64,000 bases of DNA from Sphingomonas albertensis. GTDB taxonomy: Bacteria > Pseudomonadota > Alphaproteobacteria > Sphingomonadales > Sphingomonadaceae. The notes beneath the pieces were generated by a model. It searched no databases and was not told the DNA's origin. It saw nothing but the letters and a program-made list of their open reading frames with translations. The stretch lies in contig NZ_JACONT010000011.1 of the NCBI RefSeq assembly GCF_014358075.1, positions 43,992 to 107,991 on the forward strand. Reading direction: 5' to 3'. The translations under genes and the position numbers were made by a program. Positions 34,794-43,029 of this stretch are shown here, piece by piece. Position 1 is the first letter of the stretch. Every line of letters starts with the position of its first letter.

Positions 34794-35183
34794 ATGGCGT
34801 CGATTGAACCGGAGTTGCGTGTGGTGGATGGTGCGGGAAAGACCTGGGACGGCGCGATCGTCCGCAAATGGCTGGAAAGCCGCGTCGCCGCCGCGCGGTC
34901 CGATCAGGTGGTCGCGGAGCGCGCGGGGCGGGATCGCCAGGACGATTGCGACAAGGCTACGGCGGAGGAAATGGTCTGCACGCTGATGAAGGCCAAGCCT
35001 GCGACGAATGCGCAGGCTGGTTTCATGGACGAACTACGGACCTTGCTCGATCGTGACGACTATGTCTGGCGCGGTGTGTATAACGACACGCGCTTCGACC
35101 GGCATGTCCGCACCTTCATCAAGAAGCTGATCAAGATGGCCAAGGCGAACGACGGGTTCGAGAACACTACCCATTATCAGTGA
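34794..35183 (+). CDS. Hypothetical protein, 129 residues
   Basis: I do not recognise this protein. It is soluble, charged, and has no signal peptide or membrane segment. Visible stretches are DGAIVRKWLESRVAAARSDQ, AGFMDELRTLLDRDDYVWRG and RHVRTFIKKLIKMAKAND, with probable helices. The lower GC of the last 150 nt and good codon pattern support translation. ATG 34794 is the likely start. It sits between the phytochrome and rsgA genes on the same strand with no obvious shared transcript. Confidence 0.55.
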   Translation: MASIEPELRVVDGAGKTWDGAIVRKWLESRVAAARSDQVVAERAGRDRQDDCDKATAEEMVCTLMKAKPATNAQAGFMDELRTLLDRDDYVWRGVYNDTRFDRHVRTFIKKLIKMAKANDGFENTTHYQ

Positions 35184-35372
35184 CGTGATGCCGTTTGCGT
35201 CCCGCGGGACAGGGTGGGGCGATCGCGGGGCGTCGTGCTTCGTCCGACCTACTCCGATCGACGGGGAGTTCGTGCTTTCGGCCGCGAAAGCGCCCATATC
35301 GACATGCCGGTATCGCTGCCGGCACGGGACGATCGCCGACCGGATCGCAAAGAAAGCCGCTGCTGCAACCCT

Positions 35373-36371
35373 ATGAAATCGACCGAAGAGACCTTGGAAG
35401 AGCTTGGCTGGAATGCGTTTTTCAGCGAGCAGGTTTCGCCCGACGAGGCGCTGCTGTGTCATCCCGTCCGGGTGATGGCGGTCCATCGCGGCAAGATCGC
35501 GGTCGCCGGGCTGGGCCCACAGCGTTTCATCACCCCGTATATTCCCGGCGCGCTGCCGACCGACGATCATCCGACCGTCGGCGACTGGGTGCTCGTCGAT
35601 GGCGCGACGGTGCAGCCCGTGCGCGTCCTCCAGCGGATGAACCTGTTCAAGCGGCGCTCGCCGGCCGATCCGCGCAGGGACCAGATGATCGCGGCAAACG
35701 TCGACACGGTGTTCATCGTCGCCTCGTGCAACCAGGATTTCAGCGTCGCGCGGCTCGAGCGCTATCTGGTGCTGACGCGCGAGGTCGGGGTAGATCCGGT
35801 CGTGGTCCTCACCAAATCCGACCTGACCGACACGCCCGAGACGTTCGCGGCCGCGGCGCGCGCGATCGAGCCGGGCCTGCTCGTCCAGACCGTCAACGGC
35901 CGCGATCCGGCCGACGTCGCCGGGCTCGCGGCGTGGTGCGGCCCCGGCAAGACCGTCGCCTTTCTGGGCTCCTCGGGCGTCGGCAAGTCGACGCTGGTAA
36001 ACTCGTTGCGCGGGTCCGACAGCATCGCGACGCAGGCGGTTCGCGCGCACGATTCCACCGGCCGCCACACCACCACGGTCCGCGAGATGCACCGCCTCGA
36101 TCATGGCGGCTGGCTGCTCGACCTGCCGGGGATGCGCGAGCTGCAACTGTCCGATGCGGCAACCGGCATCGCCGAGGTCTTCGACGATTTCGCGCTGGCG
36201 GCACAGGACTGCAAATTTTCGGACTGTTCGCACGGCGTCGAGCCCGGATGCGCCGTTCGCGCCGCGATCGAGGCGGGGACGCTGACGTCAGAGCGGTTCG
36301 CTCGCTGGCGCAGACTGGAAGCCGAGGAAACCGCAAACTCGGCCAAGCTCACCAAGCGTCGCTCACGCTAG
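35373..36371 (+). CDS. rsgA: Ribosome small subunit-dependent GTPase A
   Basis: A 332-residue circularly permuted GTPase that helps late maturation of the 30S subunit. An N-terminal OB-fold region is followed by motifs in permuted order: LTKSD (G4) near residue 150, then GSSGVGKSTLVNSL (G1/P-loop) near 198, HTTTVREM (switch) and DLPGMREL (G3). The C-terminal zinc site has CKFSDCSHGVEPGC (Cys/Cys/His/Cys). The ATG at 35373 begins the conserved domain; the longer upstream frame is not supported. Single gene followed by a repeat element. Confidence 0.95.
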   Translation: MKSTEETLEELGWNAFFSEQVSPDEALLCHPVRVMAVHRGKIAVAGLGPQRFITPYIPGALPTDDHPTVGDWVLVDGATVQPVRVLQRMNLFKRRSPADPRRDQMIAANVDTVFIVASCNQDFSVARLERYLVLTREVGVDPVVVLTKSDLTDTPETFAAAARAIEPGLLVQTVNGRDPADVAGLAAWCGPGKTVAFLGSSGVGKSTLVNSLRGSDSIATQAVRAHDSTGRHTTTVREMHRLDHGGWLLDLPGMRELQLSDAATGIAEVFDDFALAAQDCKFSDCSHGVEPGCAVRAAIEAGTLTSERFARWRRLEAEETANSAKLTKRRSR

Positions 36372-36480
36372 CGGGCTTGGATAGGCCGGATCGACGCTTA
36401 GTTCACACCGGCAGGTGAACGCCGCTCTCCGTCCTACCGTGCTCGTGCCGGTCTCCCGTATCGCCGGCGGACGCAGGTTC

Positions 36481-36607
36481 AATCCTCCCCCGCCAGGGGG
36501 AGGTGGCGCCGAAGGCGACGGAGGGGGAGGACACGGAACAGCGGTTATCCCTTACCTCCCCCTCCGTCTGGCAAGAGCCAGCCACCTCCCGCTGGCGGGG
36601 GAGGATT
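36481..36607. repeat. GC-rich palindromic intergenic element, copy 2
   Basis: Left arm from 36481 (AATCCTCCCCCGCCAGGGGG) and right arm ending at 36607 are near-perfect reverse complements over about 50 nt, separated by about 25 nt. It shares its arms with the element at 3666-3788 some 33 kb away. It lies 110 nt after rsgA. Open frames over it are by-products of the repeat. Confidence 0.85.
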
Positions 36608-36957
36608 GACGGGTGCGTCGTATCGCCATTGTCGCGGCGTGCGTCCGGTTGCGGATTTTGAGCTGGCGCATCAGGCCGGTCATTAAGACCTTACGGGAGC
36701 CACAACATCGAAACTTGGTTGGCGGGACGACAGACTTCGGAACAAGGCGGCGGTCCTCCGATCCGATATGTACGCGCGGTCGAACATGGTTACGACCGCC
36801 GCTCTGTTCTCCCGCGAAGGCGGGAGCCCAGTCTGGGTCCCCGCCTTCGCGGGGAAACAAGGTTTCTACACCGCATGAGATAGCTGCGACCAAGACCGGG
36901 TCGACGATTGAATTTCGGGACCGGCGCGGATGATCCGCGGTCGGCGCATGGTCCCCG
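36608..36957. other. Intergenic stretch without a gene
   Basis: Between the repeat and the GH84 stop no gene is supported. Short frames on both strands include repeat-derived peptides (for example SPAKAGAQSGSP), typical of mis-called ORFs over palindromes. It contains the second type of inverted repeat listed below. Confidence 0.6.
36811..36853. repeat. 14-bp inverted repeat, second type of REP-like element
   Basis: CCCGCGAAGGCGGG (36811-36824) and its exact reverse complement (36840-36853) flank a 15-nt spacer that itself contains CCCAGTCTGGG. The sequence differs from the elements at 3666 and 36481. It lies downstream of both adjacent genes and may act as a transcript-stabilising or terminating hairpin. 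Confidence 0.75.
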
Positions 36958-38937
36958 TTACCGCCCCGTAGTGGCCCCGCCACGATCGCTCGAACCGACC
37001 GCGATCAGCGTCGGCGCATCGGCCACGAACCGGTCCAGCACGCCGTCGGCGATCTTGATCGGACCATCGAACCGGGTCGCACCCGGGATCGTCTTGATCG
37101 CCGCCGCCTCGCCGGCGAGGCGCTTGGCGTCGGCGAAATAGCGATCCGCAGCGCCGCTACCCCGGTTCGCCGCGTCGAGTCCCGCAGCGGTCAGCTGAAG
37201 CGCGCGGCCCCAGCGCTGCATCGCGTCGAGCCACGGTCGCGACTGCGCCGCGAAGCCGGGGTCGATCGTCCCGGCGCGGATGATGTCGGGTGCGTTGGCG
37301 AACGCGTCGGCGCGCGCGGTCAGGTCCGCGATCGCGCGCTGCCGTGCCGCCGCATCGCCGTCCGCCAGCGCTTCGCGGACCGCGTCGAGCGCCGCCTTCA
37401 GTCGCGGTGCCTGCTCCTGCCACGGCTGGCTGCCGAAGGTCGGTGCCATGTGCTGCGTATCGAAGAAGGTCAGCAGCGCCGCGGTCGCGCGTTCGTCGCC
37501 GCCCGCCAGTTCACGCGCGGAGAAATGCCAGGTCCGCTCGGCGTCGTACGCCGTGTCGTTCCAGCCGAACGCCGCGACACCGGTCACCGCCGGGCGGCTC
37601 GGTGCCTCCTGGTTCATCGGGTTCGACAGGATGCCGGTCAGCTCGCCCGACAATCCGGCCTCGCGCCGTGCATAGGGCGCCATCAGCAGCCGACCGGTGG
37701 TCTGTGCGTAATCGTTGACCGGATAATTGTCCCATAACAGCGTCTTGCGGCCGAACGCCTTGGTCGCTGCCTTGGCGTCGGGGATCGAGATGGCGGGGGG
37801 GACGACGTCGGTGCCGGTCCACTGGACGACGATCCGCGGGTCGAGATGCTTGCGCAACGCCGCCTTGTACGGGGTTTCCTTCGCATCGTAATATTCGGTC
37901 GGCACCATGATCAGCGGGCGCGCGCCCGGATCCTTGGCGCTCAGGCTGGCCTGCACCGCGTTGAGCAATTGCGCCTGCGCGACGCCGGCCGCTTCCGCGC
38001 CCGAGGGGCCGAACGCGGTCTTGTCGCGCTCGCAATTCCACTTGGTGTATTCGATGTCGTCGAGCGCGACGTAGAAGCTGCCGACGCCGATCGCCCGCAA
38101 TGCGTCGAACTTGCGTTCCAGCGCCTGCACGTCGGCGGGGTCGGAGAAGCAGACCGACGGCCCGGGCGAGACCGCGTAGACGAAGTCGACATGGTTGCGC
38201 CGCGCGGTCTGGGCCAGCGTGCCCAGCGACGACAACGTCGCGGCGGGATAGGCCTCGCGCCACCGATCGCGCGCGTAGGGATCGTCCTTGGGGCTGTAGA
38301 CATAGGTGTTCGCCTTCACCGTGGCGAGGAAGTCGAGATGCTTGGTGCGATCCGCCATCGACCAGGGCGCGCCGTAAAAGCCCTCGATCGTGCCGCGGAT
38401 CGGCATCGCAGGGTGATCCTGGATCACCAGCGCGGGCAGGCTGGCGCGCCGGGCGAGCTGGCGGAAGGTCTGGACCGCGTGGAACAGGCCGTCGGCGTCG
38501 TTCCCGGCCAGCGTGACGATGCCCGCGCCGGCAGCGACGGTGGCGATCGTATAGCCCTCGGCCTGCGTGTCGAGCGTAGCCTTGCTGCGGCCAAGCGCGT
38601 CGCGAACGAGGGCGGTGTCGCCGGTGCCGAGCACGATGTGCGGGCGGTCTGGCGTGGCGGGGAGGCGCTTGGCGGTGGCGATCGTCTCGACGCCCGCGGT
38701 GGCGAGGATCTGGCGGACCAGCGCGACGGTCTCTGGATCGGTGCCGGGGGCGGCGACCAGGACGACCGCGCTGCCGAGCGTGATACTGCCGGTGCCGAGG
38801 TCGATCGATGTGGGGGTCGGGAACAGCGCCGGCAGCGTCACGGGTTGCGCCGATACGGGAGTCGCGCTGGTGCCTGCCGTCAGGCTTGCCATCGCCATCA
38901 TCAGCGCAGAGGCGCCGATCTTGCTGTTGCCGTGCAT
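36958..38937 (-). CDS. GH84 beta-N-acetylglucosaminidase (O-GlcNAcase/NagJ type)
   Basis: A 659-residue exported hexosaminidase that uses substrate-assisted catalysis. A signal peptide ends near residue 31 (VSAQ). An N-terminal GH20b-like domain (about 35-150) precedes the TIM barrel, which starts with MPIRGTIEGFYGAPWS and has the catalytic Asp pair Asp293-Asp294 in YVALDDIEYTKWNC. TEYYDAKETPYK and WTGTDVVPP follow as in GH84. A C-terminal helical region completes it. It can remove terminal GlcNAc from N-glycans, chitin fragments or mucins; with the mannosidase locus in the same window, N-glycan use is possible. It diverges from the LOV kinase gene. Confidence 0.94.
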   Translation of the reverse strand: MHGNSKIGASALMMAMASLTAGTSATPVSAQPVTLPALFPTPTSIDLGTGSITLGSAVVLVAAPGTDPETVALVRQILATAGVETIATAKRLPATPDRPHIVLGTGDTALVRDALGRSKATLDTQAEGYTIATVAAGAGIVTLAGNDADGLFHAVQTFRQLARRASLPALVIQDHPAMPIRGTIEGFYGAPWSMADRTKHLDFLATVKANTYVYSPKDDPYARDRWREAYPAATLSSLGTLAQTARRNHVDFVYAVSPGPSVCFSDPADVQALERKFDALRAIGVGSFYVALDDIEYTKWNCERDKTAFGPSGAEAAGVAQAQLLNAVQASLSAKDPGARPLIMVPTEYYDAKETPYKAALRKHLDPRIVVQWTGTDVVPPAISIPDAKAATKAFGRKTLLWDNYPVNDYAQTTGRLLMAPYARREAGLSGELTGILSNPMNQEAPSRPAVTGVAAFGWNDTAYDAERTWHFSARELAGGDERATAALLTFFDTQHMAPTFGSQPWQEQAPRLKAALDAVREALADGDAAARQRAIADLTARADAFANAPDIIRAGTIDPGFAAQSRPWLDAMQRWGRALQLTAAGLDAANRGSGAADRYFADAKRLAGEAAAIKTIPGATRFDGPIKIADGVLDRFVADAPTLIAVGSSDRGGATTGR

Positions 38938-38950
38938 CGCTCAGCTCTCC

Positions 38951-38966
38951 GGTATCAGATTGGTAT
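38951..38966 (-). promoter_or_regulatory. GGTAT direct repeats upstream of GH84, candidate regulatory site
   Basis: GGTAT occurs at 38951-38955 and 38962-38966, 11 nt apart (one helical turn), only 14-29 nt before the GH84 start codon. Such spacing fits a dimer bound on one face of DNA. No regulator of GlcNAc metabolism is in the window to pair with it. Confidence 0.3.
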
Positions 38967-39198
38967 TGTGTTGGATGTGTAGGGGGATGTTGGGGGGACG
39001 GCAAGAGTGCCGAAGGGAGAAGGGTGGCTCATTACGCCGAGGTCGAGAATCGTATTGATCGAAATCAGTGCGCTTGGTCCCGCGACGTAGGATCGATAAT
39101 TCCGCGGCGGTTTTCCGCGGGCGACCGAGCGCGTCCGTGTGACCACGCATCGTGCTCCTATTGTCGACGCGCGGAAAGCAGGATAGCTAAACGCCTGT

Positions 39199-40680
39199 TT
39201 GGAACAGAGTAGGAACCAGCAGCCCTCGAGCGACGAGGATGCCGATCGCGTCGCGGCGATCGCTGCGTTCGTGCGCTCGCTCGATGCCGCCGATCCGTTC
39301 GTGGCGATCTTCAACGACGCCAATCTGCCGATGGCGATCAGCGATCCGACGCTCGTCGACAACCCGATAATTTATGTGAATTTCGCCTTCGAACGCCTAA
39401 CCGGCTACGCCCAACCCGAAGTCGTCGGTCGGAACTGCCGTTTTCTCCAAGGTCCCGAAACGAAAGCGGAGGATGTCGCACGCATCCGCGAGGCGGTGGC
39501 CAGGTCCGAGCGGATCGAGGTCGACCTTCTCAATTACCGCAAGGACGGAACGCCGTTCTGGAACCGTCTCCTGGTGGCGCCGGTGTTGGATCAGAACAGG
39601 CAGCTTCGCTATTGCATCGCGTCGCAGCACGACGTGACGCTCGAGCGCGAGACGTTCGTCAAGCTGGCGGCCGAGCAACGCGAACTCGAGGCGTCCGCGG
39701 CCGATACGAAGGCACAGCTCGCGGACAGTACCGCGCGTCTCGACTTTGCGCTCAAGGCGGGGCGGTTGGGCTCGTGGACGTTTGATCCGGGTAGTCGGCA
39801 CCTTGATGCATCAAACGGTTGTAAGATCGTGTTCGGCTATGCGCCCGATTCCGAGTTCGGATATGCGGAATTCGTCGGCGCGATCCATCCCGAGGACCGT
39901 GCGCAGGTGCTGGCGGCGATCCAGGCGACCGCCGACACCGGGTGCGACTATGATATCGAGTACCGCGTGGTGACGGGCGAAGGCGAACTCCGCTGGGTCG
40001 CGGTCCGCGGCGAATTGCTGACCCGCGCGGACGGCACGGCGCTGACCATGACCGGGTTCTCGACCGACATAACCGAGCGCAAGCGGGTCGAGGAACACCG
40101 CGCCTTGCTGGCCGGCGAACTCACGCACCGGGTCAAGAACACGCTCGCGACGGTCAGCGCGATCGTCAACCAGACGCTGCGCGACGCCGTCTCGATGTCG
40201 GATGCGCGCGACACGATCGGCGCGCGGATCGGCTCGCTCGCGATCGCCCACGACCTGTTGCTGCGCGATGAAGTGGACGGCGCGACGATCGCCGATATCG
40301 TCTCCGGCGTCATGGCGCCGTTCGACGACGGTCGCGGACGTCTGTTCTCGGTCGACGGTCCCAATATCCGCCTCGAGCCGCGGGTCACGCTCGCGCTGTC
40401 GATGGCCCTCCACGAACTGGCGACCAACGCCAGCAAATACGGCGCACTGAGCACCGCCGGCGGTCACGTCTCGATCACATGGAGCGTGGGGATAGGCGAC
40501 GGCGGCCGGCGCCTCGCATTCGCCTGGGAAGAATCGGGCGGACCGACGGTGACCGCGCCGACCCGTACGGGCTTCGGCTCGCGGATGATCGAGCGCGTCC
40601 TGGCGCAGCACATGCGCGGCACGGCGAAGATCGAGTATCGCAGCACCGGCGTCGTCTTCGTCATCGACGCACCGCTGTAA
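39199..40680 (+). CDS. Blue-light LOV-PAS HWE histidine kinase
   Basis: A 493-residue sensor kinase. The LOV domain (about residues 28-150) has the flavin-adduct motif GRNCRFLQGPET with Cys80, and QHDVTLERE links to a coiled coil. A PAS_3 domain (about 180-295) with GRLGSWTFDPGS and FSTDITERKR follows. The kinase is of HWE type: phosphoacceptor LTHRVKNTLATVSAIV, N box ALHELATNASKYGAL and HWE-type FAWEESGGP. Start is a TTG at 39199, as no ATG lies before the LOV domain; a stop codon 15 nt upstream limits the choice. It has no membrane segment. Likely partner is one of the small response regulators nearby. Confidence 0.9.
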   Translation: MEQSRNQQPSSDEDADRVAAIAAFVRSLDAADPFVAIFNDANLPMAISDPTLVDNPIIYVNFAFERLTGYAQPEVVGRNCRFLQGPETKAEDVARIREAVARSERIEVDLLNYRKDGTPFWNRLLVAPVLDQNRQLRYCIASQHDVTLERETFVKLAAEQRELEASAADTKAQLADSTARLDFALKAGRLGSWTFDPGSRHLDASNGCKIVFGYAPDSEFGYAEFVGAIHPEDRAQVLAAIQATADTGCDYDIEYRVVTGEGELRWVAVRGELLTRADGTALTMTGFSTDITERKRVEEHRALLAGELTHRVKNTLATVSAIVNQTLRDAVSMSDARDTIGARIGSLAIAHDLLLRDEVDGATIADIVSGVMAPFDDGRGRLFSVDGPNIRLEPRVTLALSMALHELATNASKYGALSTAGGHVSITWSVGIGDGGRRLAFAWEESGGPTVTAPTRTGFGSRMIERVLAQHMRGTAKIEYRSTGVVFVIDAPL

Positions 40681-41025
40681 ATGGCGAAACCGGCTGCGCT
40701 GACGACGCCGGACGGACGGTATATCGTCGTCCGCGGGCGGTTATGGCGTGCGACCAACCCCGGTCTGTCGGAGGCCGATCGGACCCGACACGTCGCGGCA
40801 CTGATGGACGGCCGCCGCAATGTCGCGAGCGCACGGCGGGCGGGGGATTCCGTGGCGGAAAAGGCGGCGCATGATGCCGTCGATGCGGCCAAGCATGCCC
40901 TGGGCGAGCGCGGACCGGTATGGTGGACCGACGGCGCGCCCGATCTCAACCGGCACATGGCGCGGACGACGCCCTACGCCGCCTGGTTCGCAACGGCAGC
41001 GGCGAATTCGGACGATGCGGAATGA
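40681..41025 (+). CDS. Conserved hypothetical protein, 114 residues
   Basis: The ATG follows the LOV kinase stop with no gap, so the two are translated together. The protein has TTPDGRYIVVRGRLWRATNP at its N-terminus, a helical Arg/Ala-rich middle and a GERGPVWWTDGAPD motif near the C-terminus. I have seen this arrangement in sphingomonad hypothetical proteins but know no function. It has no signal peptide or membrane segment. Co-translation hints at a role in, or dependence on, the light-sensing unit. Confidence 0.7.
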   Translation: MAKPAALTTPDGRYIVVRGRLWRATNPGLSEADRTRHVAALMDGRRNVASARRAGDSVAEKAAHDAVDAAKHALGERGPVWWTDGAPDLNRHMARTTPYAAWFATAAANSDDAE

Positions 41026-41102
41026 CGCGTACCGCGTGAAACATCGGGCCCGATCTGCTGCCGAGCGCGTTGCGACAGCCTGACGAGAATTGGGAACCGC
41101 CG

Positions 41103-41453
41103 ATGTGCCATGTGCTTGTGATCGAGGATGACTGGTTGATCGCCGATCATATCATGAGCATTATCGAGCGTGCAGGTGCGACCTCGATCGCCCAGGCGGA
41201 TAGCGAAACCGCCGCGGTGGATGCAGCAGGCACGCACTGTCCGCAGATGATCGTGTCGGATGTGAGGCTGCATGAAGGGACCGGGCCCTTGGCCGTGCAG
41301 CGCATCATCGCCGCCCATGGCAATATTCCCGTGATGTTCATCACCGGAACACCCGAAGCCTGCATCCCCTGCGATCCGCCGGCCGTGATCCTGACCAAGC
41401 CGATAGATGAGACCGCCGTTATGGCGACGTTCCGGAGCCTCGCGCCGCTCTAG
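41103..41453 (+). CDS. Single-domain response regulator
   Basis: A 116-residue receiver without output domain. It has the acidic pair in VIEDDWLIADHI, the phosphoacceptor Asp in IVSDVRLHEGTG, a Thr in MFITGTPEA and the conserved Lys in ILTKPID. GGGAA lies just before ATG 41103; a TTG further upstream gives a longer frame but no conserved sequence. Receivers of this type are commonly phosphorylated by HWE kinases, so the LOV kinase 420 nt upstream is a reasonable partner. Confidence 0.88.
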   Translation: MCHVLVIEDDWLIADHIMSIIERAGATSIAQADSETAAVDAAGTHCPQMIVSDVRLHEGTGPLAVQRIIAAHGNIPVMFITGTPEACIPCDPPAVILTKPIDETAVMATFRSLAPL

Positions 41454-41533
41454 ATTTCAAACGGTTACAGAATTGCGCGTCCGGAAACGGATTGTCCGGC
41501 GCGAGGCATTGCCCCGCGCCAGATTCGTAGGCG

Positions 41534-41839
41534 TCAGCCCTGGACGTCGCTGGCATCGAACTCGTTGAATGCTGCCTTGACCTCGGCGGCGCGGGCATCG
41601 TCTGCGATATCGACCGAGACGACGATCTTGCCGGCCAACGCGGCGTCGTCCCGCGATTGCGGGGTAGGATCTTCGCCGGCGGTGTCCGCGCCGGCCTGCT
41701 CGCTGCCGACGCTGTTGTCGTCGCCATCGGTAGCGATGAGAATGTTCTTGCGGTCGATTCCCTGCTCCTGAACGAGGCGCTCGACGGTCATTTCGGCTTC
41801 GCGACGCGTGTCGAACTTGGCTTTAAGGGTGGTTGGCAT
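41534..41839 (-). CDS. Small acidic conserved hypothetical protein
   Basis: A 101-residue protein with MPTTLKAKFDTRREAEMTVE at its start (ATG 41837-41839, after AGGAG), then VERLVQEQGIDRKNILIATD, a low-complexity acidic middle (GADTAGEDPTPQS) and GKIVVSVDIADDARAAEVK. The alternating pattern suggests a beta-alpha-beta fold with an insert. Function unknown; it follows the amidotransferase gene by 31 nt and probably shares its transcript within a stress-gene neighbourhood. Confidence 0.7.
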   Translation of the reverse strand: MPTTLKAKFDTRREAEMTVERLVQEQGIDRKNILIATDGDDNSVGSEQAGADTAGEDPTPQSRDDAALAGKIVVSVDIADDARAAEVKAAFNEFDASDVQG

Positions 41840-41870
41840 TGTCAGGCTCCTGGTTGAGGTGAGGGTGTCG

Positions 41871-42761
41871 TCAGGCCGGGCATAGATCGGCGGGTGCCGG
41901 GTCCTGGTCGGACCGCGGTCCGGCGTTCGGCTCGACAAGATGATTCAGGAAATTGGACAGCTCGATGCGGCGGTTCGATTCCTGCGCGAATTGCGCGTCG
42001 ATGCCGAGCGACCAGTGGATCGAGCGACGGTCTGGATCGTCGTGCAGCGCGTCGAGCTGTGCCGCGCGCATCTCGACATCTTCCGTCGTGTCGGCGAGCC
42101 CCGCTTCGATAAGGTCGCTGGCCTGCCGACGCAGCGCGACCGCGATCTCGCCCGGGGCAAGCTCGGGATGATATTGCACGCCCCAGAACACGCCGCCGTC
42201 GTGACGGATTTCGGCGGCCTGGATCGTCGTGACGGCATTGCTTGCCAGCAGCGTCGCATTTTCCGGAAGGCTTTCGACCTCGTCGCCGTGAATGGCAGGC
42301 GCGTCCCAGCTATCGGGTCGTCCGGCCAGTAGCGGGTGGTTTCGTCCGGCCTCGGTCGGGGTGATCCGCCGCGCAACCCCGGCTTCGATGCGCTCGGGCA
42401 TCTTGCGGACGATGCCCCCGGCGGCGGCAACGGCAAGTTGCAGACCGGCGCAGGATCCGAACGATGGCGTTCCCGACGCAAAGACCGAGCGCATGAACCG
42501 CAACTGGCGGCGAACCTCCGGTGTATCGTCGTAGACGTGCAGCGGAGATCCGGTCACGAAGACGGCATCGAATGCGCGCAGGTCATCGGCACCGAACTGG
42601 TCCGCGTCGTCGTCCGCGGGGGCGACGATCGTGATCTCGGCATCGGGACGTAGCTGCGCGAGCGTCGCGGCATATGTCTCGCCGGAGCTTTTGCCGGCAT
42701 GGCGGCGCCGTGCCTCGCGCTCGTCCGCGGTCTCGCTCTCGGCAACCAGAAAATGCGGCAA
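41871..42761 (-). CDS. Class I glutamine amidotransferase-like protein
   Basis: A 296-residue GATase1-fold protein. The nucleophile elbow is FGSCAGLQLAV with Cys104, and the His-Glu pair is in WGVQYHPEL. AIHGDEVESLP matches GMP-synthase-like stand-alone amidotransferases. The C-terminal 70 residues are an extra helical part. The start is TTG 42759-42761, preceded by AGGA at proper distance; no ATG is available before the conserved N-terminus. The acceptor of the ammonia, or another hydrolase role, cannot be told. It is divergent from the DUF892 gene. Confidence 0.85.
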   Translation of the reverse strand: MPHFLVAESETADEREARRRHAGKSSGETYAATLAQLRPDAEITIVAPADDDADQFGADDLRAFDAVFVTGSPLHVYDDTPEVRRQLRFMRSVFASGTPSFGSCAGLQLAVAAAGGIVRKMPERIEAGVARRITPTEAGRNHPLLAGRPDSWDAPAIHGDEVESLPENATLLASNAVTTIQAAEIRHDGGVFWGVQYHPELAPGEIAVALRRQASDLIEAGLADTTEDVEMRAAQLDALHDDPDRRSIHWSLGIDAQFAQESNRRIELSNFLNHLVEPNAGPRSDQDPAPADLCPA

Positions 42762-42949
42762 ATTCCGTCCTCTACCGTGTCGGTTCGTATCGGCTCAACG
42801 CGCGAGCGATGCTTTCGACCGATCGGCCGGGACAAAATCGAAGAACGGCTCCCCGTCATATTTGCGGCAAGGTACGCGGTAATGCGCGCTGCAACGGGTA
42901 GCGGAGACGGGAGCCCGTCCCGCCTCACGGGTAGGTCGACGCATTCGGC

Positions 42950-42975
42950 GAAACTTCCTCGGTAAGCGGGACGTT
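42950..42975 (+). promoter_or_regulatory. Sigma-EcfG-like general stress promoter
   Basis: GAAAC (42950-42954), 17 nt, CGTT (42972-42975) match the alphaproteobacterial general-stress promoter form GGAAC-N16/17-CGTT with one mismatch. It lies 55 nt before the DUF892 start codon. DUF892 genes are frequent members of that regulon, which supports the call. Confidence 0.5.
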
Positions 42976-43029
42976 GCGGCATGACCGGAGCGGATCGCTT
43001 CGCGACACGCAGCTACGCGAGGAAGTATC

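Noticed and set aside
35185..35376. Short frame just before rsgA
   Set aside because: No ribosome-binding site, no similarity to anything recognised, and it overlaps the rsgA start region.
36552..36983. 143-codon minus-strand frame between rsgA and GH84
   Set aside because: Much of it translates the palindromic repeats (for example FPREGGDPDWAPAFAGE), a common artefact.
41490..41525. GGCGCG/CGCGCC hairpin between the receiver and the hypothetical gene as a terminator
   Set aside because: Only 6 bp of stem, no T-run, and such hairpins are expected by chance at this GC content.
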